From: Pseudoalteromonas rubra
GTDB taxonomy: Bacteria; Pseudomonadota; Gammaproteobacteria; Enterobacterales; Alteromonadaceae
Direction: 5' to 3'
DNA: 64,000 nucleotides
Assembly (NCBI RefSeq): GCF_000967655.1
Contig: NZ_JXYA01000016.1
Span: 62,001 to 126,000 of the forward strand
The notes beneath the pieces are model-generated. The model did not search any database and was not told the DNA's origin. It saw nothing but the letters and a program-made list of their open reading frames with translations. Each line of letters opens with the position of its first letter. Position 1 is the first letter of the stretch. Made by a program: the position numbers and the translations under genes. Below are positions 10,742 through 18,322 of this stretch, piece by piece.

Positions 10742-12409
10742 ATGTCAGAAAATTTTGCGCAGTTATTTGAAGAAAGCCTAAAGGGTTTTGAAGCAGAGCA
10801 AGGCTCTATCGTTAAAGGTACAGTTATCTCTATCGAGAACAACATCGTTCTTGTTGATGCTGGCCTTAAGTCTGAAAGTGCAATCCCTGCAGAGCAATTC
10901 AAAAATGCTGCTGGTGAACTAGAAGTTGCTGTTGGCGACGAAGTAGATGTTGCACTAGACGCTATCGAAGATGGTTTCGGTGAAACTATCCTTTCTCGTG
11001 AGAAAGCGAAGCGTCACGAAGCTTGGATCCGCCTTGAGAAAGCTTGTGAAGAACAAGAGACTGTTGTTGGTATCATCAACGGTAAAGTTAAAGGTGGTTT
11101 CACAGTTGAAGTTGATTCAATCCGTGCATTCCTACCTGGTTCACTTGTTGACGTTCGTCCAGTACGTGACACAACACACCTTGAAGGTAAAGAGCTTGAG
11201 TTCAAAGTAATCAAGCTTGACCAGAAGCGTAACAACGTAGTTGTTTCTCGTCGTGCTGTTATCGAGTCTGAAAACTCACAAGAGCGTGAAGAGCTGCTGG
11301 CTAACCTTGTTGAAGGTCAAGAAGTTAAAGGTATCGTTAAGAACCTAACAGACTACGGTGCGTTCGTAGATCTGGGCGGTGTTGACGGCCTACTTCACAT
11401 CACTGACATGGCTTGGAAGCGCGTTAAGCACCCAAGTGAAATCGTAAATGTTGGTGACGAGATCGCAGTTAAAGTACTTAAGTTCGACAAAGAGAAGACA
11501 CGTGTTTCTCTAGGTCTTAAGCAACTTGGCGAAGATCCTTGGGCAGCTATCGCTGGTCGTTACCCAGAAGGCGCTAAGCTAACTGGTCGTGTTACTAACC
11601 TAACTGACTACGGTTGTTTCGTTGAAATCGAAGAAGGCGTAGAAGGTCTGGTACACGTATCTGAAATGGACTGGACTAACAAGAACATCCACCCTTCAAA
11701 AGTTGTTTCACTAGGTGACACTGTTGAAGTTATGGTTCTTGAAATCGACGAAGAGCGTCGTCGTATTTCTCTTGGTCTTAAGCAGTGTAAAGCTAACCCT
11801 TGGCAGGAATTTGCTCGTCTACAGAACAAAGGCGACCAAGTTACTGGTAAGATCAAGTCTATCACTGATTTCGGTATCTTCATCGGTCTTGACGGTGGTA
11901 TCGACGGTCTTGTACACCTGTCTGACATTTCTTGGAACACGCCTGGCGAAGAAGCTGTACGTGAATACAAGAAAGGCGACGAGATCTCTGCAATCGTTCT
12001 TCAGGTTGACCCAGAGCGTGAGCGTATCTCACTAGGCGTTAAGCAAATCGAAGCTGATCCTTTCAATAACTACCTAGACGCAAACAAAAAAGGTGCTATT
12101 GTTAAAGGTAAAGTGACAGACGTTGACGCGAAAGGCGCAACTGTTGAGCTTATCGAAGGCGTTGAAGGCTACATCCGTGTTGCTGACATCGCACAAGAGC
12201 GCATCGAAGACGCAACTAGCGTTGTTTCTGCAGGCGACGAAATTGAAGCTAAATTTGTAGGTGTTGATCGTAAGAACCGTACTATCAGCCTATCTGTTAA
12301 AGCTATCTTCGAAGCTGAAGAGAAAGAAGCGCTTGAGAAGCTGAAGAAAGAAGAGCCAGCATTTGAAAATGCAATGGCTGCAGCTTTCAAAAACGCTCAA
12401 AAAGACTAA
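10742..12409 (+). CDS. rpsA: 30S ribosomal protein S1
   Basis: S1 binds mRNA on the 30S subunit and helps initiate translation of messages with weak or structured starts. The 555-residue product contains six S1/OB repeats; the last four show the clear pattern of G-x-V-x-x-x-T-D-[FY]-G-x-F-[IV] followed by VH or LH-x-SD or TD. Codon use is strongly biased to GTT, GGT, CGT, CTT and GAA, unlike the neighbours, which fits a very highly expressed gene. The ATG lacks a strong Shine-Dalgarno sequence, as known for E. coli rpsA, where S1 represses its own translation. An intrinsic terminator follows. Confidence 0.98.
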   Translation: MSENFAQLFEESLKGFEAEQGSIVKGTVISIENNIVLVDAGLKSESAIPAEQFKNAAGELEVAVGDEVDVALDAIEDGFGETILSREKAKRHEAWIRLEKACEEQETVVGIINGKVKGGFTVEVDSIRAFLPGSLVDVRPVRDTTHLEGKELEFKVIKLDQKRNNVVVSRRAVIESENSQEREELLANLVEGQEVKGIVKNLTDYGAFVDLGGVDGLLHITDMAWKRVKHPSEIVNVGDEIAVKVLKFDKEKTRVSLGLKQLGEDPWAAIAGRYPEGAKLTGRVTNLTDYGCFVEIEEGVEGLVHVSEMDWTNKNIHPSKVVSLGDTVEVMVLEIDEERRRISLGLKQCKANPWQEFARLQNKGDQVTGKIKSITDFGIFIGLDGGIDGLVHLSDISWNTPGEEAVREYKKGDEISAIVLQVDPERERISLGVKQIEADPFNNYLDANKKGAIVKGKVTDVDAKGATVELIEGVEGYIRVADIAQERIEDATSVVSAGDEIEAKFVGVDRKNRTISLSVKAIFEAEEKEALEKLKKEEPAFENAMAAAFKNAQKD

Positions 12410-12424
12410 TATTCAGTCTTGAAT

Positions 12425-12451
12425 AGAAGGGCACTTTTGCCCTTCTTTTTT
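12425..12451 (+). terminator. Intrinsic terminator after rpsA
   Basis: AGAAGGGCA and TGCCCTTCT form a nine-base stem with a four-base loop and six T follow. It lies 16 bases after the rpsA stop and separates rpsA from ihfB; read-through is still possible because ihfB begins only 17 bases later. Confidence 0.88.
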
Positions 12452-12467
12452 ATCTAAAGGAAACGCT

Positions 12468-12758
12468 ATGACAAAGTCAGAACTAATCGAAAAACTTGCT
12501 GAGCAACATATTCACGTTCCAGTCAAAGACGTTGAAAATGCGGTAAAAGAGATTTTAGAGCAAATGGCAGGGTCACTTTCAAGCTCGGATCGCATCGAAA
12601 TCCGCGGCTTTGGCAGCTTTTCACTCCACTACCGTTCACCCCGTACGGGCCGTAACCCTAAAACTGGTGAAACAGTTGAGTTGGATGGAAAGTACGTACC
12701 TCACTTTAAGCCTGGTAAAGAGCTTCGCGATCGCGTCAACGCCAGTCTAGAAAGCTGA
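12468..12758 (+). CDS. ihfB: Integration host factor beta subunit
   Basis: IhfB pairs with IhfA to form a sequence-specific DNA-bending protein of the HU family, which shapes the nucleoid and many promoters. At 96 residues it matches the family (94 in E. coli). The HU-fold signature is clear: [10 protein letters not shown], then the beta-arm with [11 protein letters not shown] carrying the intercalating proline, then [22 protein letters not shown] precedes the ATG. It sits directly after rpsA, as is standard in gammaproteobacteria. IhfA is not in the window. Confidence 0.97.
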   Translation: MTKSELIEKLAEQHIHVPVKDVENAVKEILEQMAGSLSSSDRIEIRGFGSFSLHYRSPRTGRNPKTGETVELDGKYVPHFKPGKELRDRVNASLES

Positions 12759-12773
12759 TTATAGAGGTAACGC

Positions 12774-13040
12774 TTGATCCAGGTAGTTAGAAAAGGACTA
12801 TTTTTGATACTGGTGGTAATCGCTTTTGTGCTGGGAACACAAAACCCGGCGTTGGTAAAAGTTGACTATATCATTGCCAGTTCAGAAGTGCCGTTGGCCA
12901 GCTTAATGAGCCTATGCGTGGTATTTGGTTTGGTATTAGGGTTGTTGTTGGGCATTGGCAAAATAACGCAGTTAAAAAGGCAAATTCGCCAGCAACAGAG
13001 AGTTAATCAATCGACACAGCGCACAGCCGTAAATGATTGA
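12774..13040 (+). CDS. lapA: Lipopolysaccharide assembly protein A (DUF1049 family)
   Basis: LapA is a small inner-membrane protein that works with LapB in coordinating LPS synthesis. The 88-residue product has two membrane segments, about residues 8-25 (LFLILVVIAFVLGTQNP) and 40-63, then a basic, glutamine-rich cytoplasmic tail suited to a short coiled coil. N-P-x-x-V in the first loop is typical of the family. The start is a TTG with GAGGTAA a few bases upstream; no ATG gives a complete first membrane segment. It overlaps lapB by eight bases, so the two are coupled. Confidence 0.9.
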   Translation: MIQVVRKGLFLILVVIAFVLGTQNPALVKVDYIIASSEVPLASLMSLCVVFGLVLGLLLGIGKITQLKRQIRQQQRVNQSTQRTAVND

Positions 13041-14196
13041 ACTACTTTTCCTATTGCTTCCCGTCGCAGCTGCTTATGGCTACGTTATGGGAAAAAACAG
13101 CGCCAAGAATCAAGCCCATGAACAAAACCGAAAAATTACCTCGGAGTACAGTAAAGGATTAAAGTTTCTTTTAGATAGAGAAGAAGATCAGGGCCTTGAG
13201 CACCTGATAAAATTATTAGAGGTCAGTGCTGACTCCGTTGAGCACTACCTCATACTCGCCACCTTATTCCGCAAAAGAGGTGAGCTCGACCGGGCCATCC
13301 GCATTCACGAACTACTTCTAAAGCAGCCAAGTCTGGACATTCAGGTGATTCAATCTTGTAAACTGGCGCTTGCAGAAGATTACATTATGGCTGGTTTACT
13401 AGACAGCGCCGAGGAACATCTGGTTGAGCTGGTTAAGGCTGACTATGAAGAGGCATTGATGCCTATTATTCAGCTGTATTCGCAAACCCGGGATTGGCAA
13501 AAAGGCGTGAGCATGTACGAAAGCCACGCAGAACTCTTTACCGAGCAAGTCTACTGCGCCGCCATTGCTAATTTTTACTGTGAAGCCGCACTGGAGTATC
13601 AGGCTTCAGAAAATCAAAGTACAGATCATTTCACCGATTACCTGGAGCGTGCACTTAAGCTGCCCAAAACGACGATCAGACCCCTCTATGAATTAGGCCA
13701 TGATGCGCTTGGTAAAGAAGATAACGTGAAAGCCATTTACTATTGGCGTAAATTGGTGTCTCAGTTTCCTTGCGCCATTCCGCTTGTACTGCAAGATCTG
13801 CAGGTGTGCTATCAGCGCCTTAGTATTGAGCATGAGTTTCATGCACTGGTCAATGACTTGCTAAAAACCAGTGGTGTACTGGTAAAAATAAAACACTGCG
13901 AGGGGCTGGTTGAAGCTGGGCATGCTCAACAGGCGGTAGAGTACCTTACTGACAGCCTGAAACGCGAGCCTTCTATTCGGGGGTTCAGTTTTCTGCTCAA
14001 GCTACTGGCCACTAAGCAGGATAAGTTTCAGTCCGTATTAAATGAAGTAGACAATCTGGTATCTGCTTATGTTGCAACTAAGCCAGATTACCAGTGTCGA
14101 AATTGTGGCTTTACCAGCCACAAACTCTATTGGTTATGTCCCTCCTGTAAGTCTTGGGAGTCAATCTTGCCAAGTCAGGGCGTGGACGGGTATTAA
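13033..14196 (+). CDS. lapB: Lipopolysaccharide assembly protein B
   Basis: LapB is an inner-membrane anchored TPR protein that presents LpxC to the FtsH protease and so limits LPS synthesis. The 387-residue protein has an N-terminal membrane anchor (about residues 2-17), an array of TPR helices from about residue 35 to 340, and a rubredoxin-type metal knuckle at the C-terminus with cysteines C355, C358, C369 and C372 (CRNCG and CPSC). All are expected for LapB; the E. coli protein has 389 residues. The start overlaps lapA. It is followed 35 bases later by pyrF, the usual order. Confidence 0.96.
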   Translation: MIELLFLLLPVAAAYGYVMGKNSAKNQAHEQNRKITSEYSKGLKFLLDREEDQGLEHLIKLLEVSADSVEHYLILATLFRKRGELDRAIRIHELLLKQPSLDIQVIQSCKLALAEDYIMAGLLDSAEEHLVELVKADYEEALMPIIQLYSQTRDWQKGVSMYESHAELFTEQVYCAAIANFYCEAALEYQASENQSTDHFTDYLERALKLPKTTIRPLYELGHDALGKEDNVKAIYYWRKLVSQFPCAIPLVLQDLQVCYQRLSIEHEFHALVNDLLKTSGVLVKIKHCEGLVEAGHAQQAVEYLTDSLKREPSIRGFSFLLKLLATKQDKFQSVLNEVDNLVSAYVATKPDYQCRNCGFTSHKLYWLCPSCKSWESILPSQGVDGY

Positions 14197-14231
14197 AATA
14201 TCGACATTTTACAAGGCGAAATAGGTCAACT

Positions 14232-14942
14232 ATGTCAAATACTGAAATGAAAAAGGTGCTGATCGCACTGGATTACGACAATGAAGCTGCTGCGCTGGCG
14301 TTTGTATCCCAGCTTTCTCCGAATGAATGTCGACTCAAGGTCGGAAAGGAAATGTTCACCTACTTTGGCCCTCAGTTTGTCTCTAAACTGATTGATAAAG
14401 GGTTTGATGTATTCCTAGATTTAAAGTTTCACGACATTCCAAACACAGTTGCAAAAGCTGTCACAGCAGCAGCTGAGTTGGGTGTATGGATGGTCAACGT
14501 GCACGCCAGTGGCGGCACTGAGATGATGAGCAAAGCTAAGCAGGCACTAGAAGCTTACGGCGATAAAGCCCCGTTGCTGATTGCGGTTACAGTGTTGACC
14601 AGTATGGATCAGGCGCAGCTCAGCAAGCTGGGCGTAGACAAAACACCGCAAGAACAGGTGCTTTACTTAGCAAAGCTGGCAAAAGAATCCGGGCTGGATG
14701 GTGTCGTGTGCTCAGCTCAGGAAGCGCAGTCCCTTAAAGCAGAATTAGGTGACGACTTTTGTTTGGTTACTCCGGGGATCCGTCCTGCCGGAAGTGATGC
14801 CGGAGATCAGAAACGTATCATGACGCCTGAGCTGGCAATAAAGTCGGGCAGCGATTACCTTGTAGTGGGCAGACCTATCACCCAGGCGGCCGATCCGGTT
14901 CAGGCCCTCGGCGCCATCAACGAGTCAATTAAGGGTCTTTAA
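14232..14942 (+). CDS. pyrF: Orotidine 5'-phosphate decarboxylase
   Basis: PyrF decarboxylates OMP to UMP, the last step of pyrimidine synthesis. The start chosen is the ATG at 14232 ([15 protein letters not shown]), giving 236 residues; a GTG 78 bases upstream would overlap lapB and add an unrelated extension. The catalytic Asp-Lys-Asp array lies in [13 protein letters not shown], the phosphate-binding loop in VVGRPITQA, and the TPGIRP motif is intact. A hairpin follows the gene. It completes the conserved run from rpsA to pyrF. Confidence 0.96.
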   Translation: MSNTEMKKVLIALDYDNEAAALAFVSQLSPNECRLKVGKEMFTYFGPQFVSKLIDKGFDVFLDLKFHDIPNTVAKAVTAAAELGVWMVNVHASGGTEMMSKAKQALEAYGDKAPLLIAVTVLTSMDQAQLSKLGVDKTPQEQVLYLAKLAKESGLDGVVCSAQEAQSLKAELGDDFCLVTPGIRPAGSDAGDQKRIMTPELAIKSGSDYLVVGRPITQAADPVQALGAINESIKGL

Positions 14943-15287
14943 ACCCAAACCGAATACCACTTTTCAGACCGGCTAACTTCAGGTAGCTGGTCTTGTTGCG
15001 CTAACTCAATGGGCTAGAGCGACTATCGCACCTCCTATTACACCAATTTTACTTTATACCCGTTCAATTTATATGTAGATGTCTCTGCGGTAGCATGACG
15101 CGTTGAGCATATTTTATCGCCTTTAAAGCGCACATTGAATAGGCAATTCGCTATCAACCCGTGCCCACATTAAGTTGGTTGCTCAGTTAAGTTTAGAAAA
15201 AACGACCCAATATCTATTAGCCTGCTACACTAATATTGTTACAGGAAGTTTATATTATGGCATCAGTATCACTATCAAGGAGCAGAT
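14943..15287 (+). other. Intergenic region after pyrF, with hairpin
   Basis: These 345 bases hold no credible ORF. At 14966-14993 AGACCGGCT pairs with AGCTGGTCT (one G-T wobble) across a ten-base loop; this could end the pyrF transcript, though only TTGTTG follows rather than a T run. The last part contains AAGGAG, the ribosome binding site of the next gene. Nothing else was recognised. Confidence 0.6.
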
Positions 15288-15701
15288 ATGGACCAACAAC
15301 AAGTGGCCAGCATAGTGCATGGCCTGGCTAATGGCATTGACCCCATCACCGGAGAAATCCTGCCCGAACACTCGCCCTATAACCACCCTGATGTGATCAG
15401 GGCGCTTTTCCAGTCGTTACAATGGCAGCCAAAAGTGAAAAAAGTAAAGAAAACCCAGGCTCAAAAGCAGCAGGAAAACCTCGAGAAAGGGTTGCCGAAA
15501 AATTACGGTTTACCCTGGTCAGACACAGATATAGAACAGGTTATAGCGCTGTATAAAGGCAATACAGAGATTGACAGGATAGCAGGGGAGCTCGCTCGAA
15601 AGCCCGGTTCAATTATTGCCGTTTTAAACAAGCAAGGGTTTATCGACGATATACAGGCCCAGCAACTTAACCAGCAGTACAGATATCAGGCGCAGCGCTG
15701 A
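15288..15701 (+). CDS. Conserved hypothetical protein with HTH-like C-terminal half
   Basis: No function can be assigned. The 137-residue product has an N-terminal part (about 1-45) that reads LANGIDPITGEILPEHSPYN and resembles the opening of small gammaproteobacterial proteins of unknown role, a Lys/Gln-rich linker (about 46-68), and a C-terminal helical segment. In the latter, WSDTDIEQVIALYKG followed by IAGELARKPGSIIAVLNKQG looks like a helix-turn-helix resembling small Myb/SANT-like modules. There is no signal peptide or membrane segment. AAGGAG lies seven bases before the ATG, so translation is well supported. It stands alone between two intergenic gaps. Confidence 0.75.
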   Translation: MDQQQVASIVHGLANGIDPITGEILPEHSPYNHPDVIRALFQSLQWQPKVKKVKKTQAQKQQENLEKGLPKNYGLPWSDTDIEQVIALYKGNTEIDRIAGELARKPGSIIAVLNKQGFIDDIQAQQLNQQYRYQAQR

Positions 15702-15839
15702 GCCATTTATTTACTGGCGTTAGAAGCATATTCGTCCTAATTAGATTATTCTTATTTTGTCCTCAATTGCGTGCTAGTTTGAACGCAATTGAGGATACAG
15801 GGTCTTCAATATGCAGTAATCAATATCAGGAGTGCAACC

Positions 15840-16277
15840 ATGGATAAGTTTTTAGCCGCGGCGATTGACGAAGCGAAAAAAGGGCTCGATGAAGGCGGGA
15901 TCCCGATTGGATCTGTACTGGTCCACAAAGGAGAAATAATCGGCCGGGGTCATAACCAGAGAGTGCAAAAGGGCAGTACGGTTTTACATGGCGAAATGGA
16001 TGCACTGGAAAATGCCGGGCGCCTGAGTGCTTCAGTATACAAAGAGTGTACTTTATATACCACGCTGTCTCCTTGTCCTATGTGTTCCGGAACCATTATG
16101 TTATACGGCATTCCCAATGTGGTAATCGGCGAAAACAAGAACTTTATGGGCAGCGAGGCATTACTTCGCGAGCACGGCGTCAATCTGGAAGTGCGTCAGG
16201 ACGCAGAGTGTATCTCCATGATGGATGAGTTTATTAAATCTCGCCCTGATCTGTGGAATGAGGACATTGGCGAGTAG
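15840..16277 (+). CDS. Cytosine deaminase, yeast (FCY1) type
   Basis: The product probably deaminates cytosine to uracil, feeding pyrimidine salvage. It belongs to the zinc-dependent CDA superfamily, not to the amidohydrolase-type CodA. Zinc ligands are H50 in LHGEMDALE and C79 and C82 in SPCPMCSG; E52 is the proton shuttle. The protein resembles Saccharomyces Fcy1 along its whole length, including GRGHNQRVQKGS, the MLYGIPNVVIGENKNF segment and the C-terminal W-x-EDIGE ending. The start at 15840 (145 residues) has CAGGAG before it; the open frame extends 17 codons further but without a site. No transporter gene (codB) is adjacent. Confidence 0.88.
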   Translation: MDKFLAAAIDEAKKGLDEGGIPIGSVLVHKGEIIGRGHNQRVQKGSTVLHGEMDALENAGRLSASVYKECTLYTTLSPCPMCSGTIMLYGIPNVVIGENKNFMGSEALLREHGVNLEVRQDAECISMMDEFIKSRPDLWNEDIGE

Positions 16278-16477
16278 GCTTGTACATACCTCTATTGTTT
16301 TGCCCTCAAGGGGTTGCCATTATTGTTGAGCTGAGTGTCGACGGCTATAACTTAGTGCTCAGTAATTAAAATAGGAACTTGGTCCTGGAATTATTCGTTC
16401 TACGGTTGTTTTGTGACCTGATTGTTTGTTAGGCTAAAGCTTAGCAGTCTCAGAGCACAATTATAAGAAGAATAGTC

Positions 16478-16849
16478 ATGGGCAATCTATTTTTAAAAGA
16501 GCGGGAGAATTGGTGGACCTGGATTGTCTGGGGTGTATTAGGGTGTATTTCAACGGGCGTTATACTGCCGCATATCAGTGAGGCTTGGTTGGCACTCGTA
16601 TCACCAGTGTGTTTCTTACTCGTGTTAACCAGCTGGATGAATTACAGTCGACGGTTTGATTTCAGCCGGGCGTTTAAGGTACTCAGTTGCGTTGCCGTCA
16701 TGTCCGTTATCCCAGTATTGTTAGAACAACTGTACCCAGCGATGGACCCCAAGCAGGGGATCATTGATATGGCGTTGGTGGTTGTTATGTGTATTGTGTT
16801 GAGCATTATCGGTGCCTGGGTTGCAAGAAGACCTAAACAGTATTACTAG
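16478..16849 (+). CDS. Small integral membrane protein of unknown function
   Basis: The family is not recognised. The 123-residue protein begins with a short charged segment (FLKERENWW) followed by four predicted membrane helices, about residues 14-33, 36-53, 65-83 and 96-116, and ends with a basic tail (ARRPKQYY). No catalytic or binding motif is apparent. It is preceded by a 200-base spacer without features and followed by the tRNA-Ser gene. TTATAAGAAG upstream of the ATG gives a modest ribosome binding site. It could be a transporter-like or stress membrane protein, but nothing in the sequence decides this. Confidence 0.7.
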   Translation: MGNLFLKERENWWTWIVWGVLGCISTGVILPHISEAWLALVSPVCFLLVLTSWMNYSRRFDFSRAFKVLSCVAVMSVIPVLLEQLYPAMDPKQGIIDMALVVVMCIVLSIIGAWVARRPKQYY

Positions 16850-16930
16850 CGCTGCGTTATTATGTGAGCACAGGATCGTTTAAAGTTTGCCCATTCAGGC
16901 AAAGAGTTTTGCAAAAAACTGAATTAGGGC

Positions 16931-16959
16931 TTTACTTTCGTTCCTCGTCACCATAAAAT
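16931..16959 (+). promoter_or_regulatory. Promoter of tRNA-Ser
   Basis: TTTACT (16931-16936) and TAAAAT (16954-16959) are separated by 17 bases and are followed by a GC-rich discriminator, GCGCGCC. This architecture is typical of stable RNA promoters under stringent control. The mature tRNA begins 13 bases after the -10 element. Confidence 0.7.
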
Positions 16960-16972
16960 GCGCGCCAACAAC

Positions 16973-17063
16973 GGAGAGATGGCTGAGTGGTTGAAAGCAC
17001 CGGTCTTGAAAACCGGCATACGTTAATAGCGTATCTAGGGTTCAAATCCCTATCTCTCCGCCA
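16973..17063 (+). tRNA. tRNA-Ser (anticodon UGA)
   Basis: A class II tRNA with a seven-base acceptor stem (GGAGAGA with TCTCTCC), D arm, anticodon stem CCGGT/ACCGG with loop CTTGAAA (anticodon TGA at 17007-17009), a long variable arm (ATACG/CGTAT) and a T arm with the loop GGTTCAAATCC. The CCA end is encoded (17061-17063). It reads UCN serine codons. An intrinsic terminator follows at once. No attachment-site duplication or integrase was seen beside it. Confidence 0.97.
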
Positions 17064-17073
17064 CCTCATTCCC

Positions 17074-17099
17074 AAAACCGCCTATACGGCGGTTTTTTT
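17074..17099 (+). terminator. Intrinsic terminator of tRNA-Ser
   Basis: AAAACCGCC and GGCGGTTTT form a nine-base stem with a five-base loop (TATAC) and the stem runs into a T tract. Confidence 0.9.
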
Positions 17100-17114
17100 C
17101 GTTCGGAGGCAGTG

Positions 17115-17483
17115 ATGACTAAGCAAGTTGTTATTCATAGTTCGTTATGGGTGATTTTTAGTTTCTTTTATTTGAGTGGTCTGCAGGCTGCTTTAGTATT
17201 GGCAATTGACGGGCAGGCGTACCCCAGTATCGGTATCACCTTGCTATACACTTTCATATTCAACTTGCTTGTCGGACACATCATCACTAAGTATGAAAAG
17301 CTGTTTCCTATGATTGCCAGTGTGGTCATTGCTACGTTTGGCGTCGTTGGCTTCGGCTGTTATTTTACTGAGCGCCTGGCGGGGTACAGTAACGAGTTAA
17401 TCATAGGTTTGACGCTCAGTTTGCCATTTGCCACTTTCATCGTCAGAGAGTTCAAACAGAAAAGTTACAGCAAAACGCAATAG
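17115..17483 (+). CDS. Small integral membrane protein of unknown function
   Basis: This 122-residue protein is not recognised. It has four hydrophobic segments, about residues 9-29, 38-58, 66-85 and 95-110, with a charged tail (REFKQKSYSKTQ). GGAGG lies five bases before the ATG at 17115; a GTG one codon earlier is possible but too close to the site. It begins just after the tRNA terminator and has no obvious partner. It and the 16478 gene flank the tRNA gene and are similar in size, but they share no clear sequence. Confidence 0.7.
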   Translation: MTKQVVIHSSLWVIFSFFYLSGLQAALVLAIDGQAYPSIGITLLYTFIFNLLVGHIITKYEKLFPMIASVVIATFGVVGFGCYFTERLAGYSNELIIGLTLSLPFATFIVREFKQKSYSKTQ

Positions 17484-17640
17484 GCGCAAGCCACTCACAA
17501 GATTCGCAGGCAGGCAGTCAGGCTGCCTGCACATTACCTCAATCCAGCGGTTTCTATAAAGTTACCCGCCTCCCTGTTAGTCATCTGTGTGCTGTGATAC
17601 ACTGCCGCTTCTTTTAAACTGATAAATAAGTGGATCTAAT

Positions 17641-18258
17641 ATGTCAGATTTATTCAACACAGATGCTGAAAAGGCAAGTTATGGTATTGGTTTGCAAATG
17701 GGTGAGCAGCTTAAGTCTAACCCGTTTGAAGGTTTGAACCTGAACTCGGTATTTGAAGGTATGAAAGATGCCTACGCCGGTGAAGCATTCCGTGTCGAGA
17801 TCCCTGAGATCCAGGCTGCATTCGAAAAAATCAATGCAGAAATTCAACAGCGTCGTGAAGAAGAAGCTAAAGTATTGGCTGCTGAAGGCACTGCATTCCT
17901 GGAAGAAAATGCCAAGCGCGCTGAAATCACAGTAACTGAGTCTGGTCTGCAGTACGAAGTAATCGAAACAGGTGAAGGCGACAAGCCAGCAGCTGATTCA
18001 ACTGTTCGTGTTCATTACCACGGTACTCTGATCAACGGTAACGTATTCGACAGCTCTTACGAGCGTGGTCAGCCTGCTGAATTCCCAGTAAACGGCGTTA
18101 TCAAAGGCTGGACTGAAGCACTACAGCTTATGCCTGCTGGCTCTAAATGGCGTCTGTATGTACCGCATGACCTTGCCTACGGTGAGCGTGGTGCCGGTGC
18201 ATCAATCGCACCTTTCTCAACATTGATCTTCGATGTTGAGCTGTTAGAAGTACTATAA
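17641..18258 (+). CDS. fklB: FKBP-type peptidyl-prolyl isomerase (FKBP22-like)
   Basis: FklB catalyses proline cis-trans isomerisation and helps protein folding. The 205-residue product matches E. coli FklB (206). The N-terminal dimerisation domain is helical (DAEKASYGIGLQMGEQL to about residue 90) with a long helix rich in Glu and Lys; the FKBP domain follows (about 100-205) with VRVHYHGTLINGNVFDSS, the VIKGWTEALQLMPAGSKW segment and YGERGAGASIAPFSTLIFDVEL. There is no signal peptide, which separates it from the periplasmic FkpA. It is monocistronic and ends with a hairpin. Confidence 0.94.
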   Translation: MSDLFNTDAEKASYGIGLQMGEQLKSNPFEGLNLNSVFEGMKDAYAGEAFRVEIPEIQAAFEKINAEIQQRREEEAKVLAAEGTAFLEENAKRAEITVTESGLQYEVIETGEGDKPAADSTVRVHYHGTLINGNVFDSSYERGQPAEFPVNGVIKGWTEALQLMPAGSKWRLYVPHDLAYGERGAGASIAPFSTLIFDVELLEVL

Positions 18259-18269
18259 TCTAACACCAG

Positions 18270-18300
18270 AGGCCGTTTAGCGTAAGCGGCCTTACCATTT
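18270..18300. terminator. Hairpin between fklB and the convergent chemoreceptor gene
   Basis: AGGCCGTTTA pairs with TAAGCGGCCT (one G-T wobble) around the three-base loop GCG. The T-rich tail on the plus strand is imperfect (TACCATTTCTT). It lies between convergent genes and could serve both. Confidence 0.6.
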
Positions 18301-18322
18301 CTTGTCACCTCAAGCTTGCAAA

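Noticed and set aside
16973..17063. tRNA-Ser as an integration site
   Set aside because: No duplicated 3' end, integrase gene or compositional shift seen on either side.
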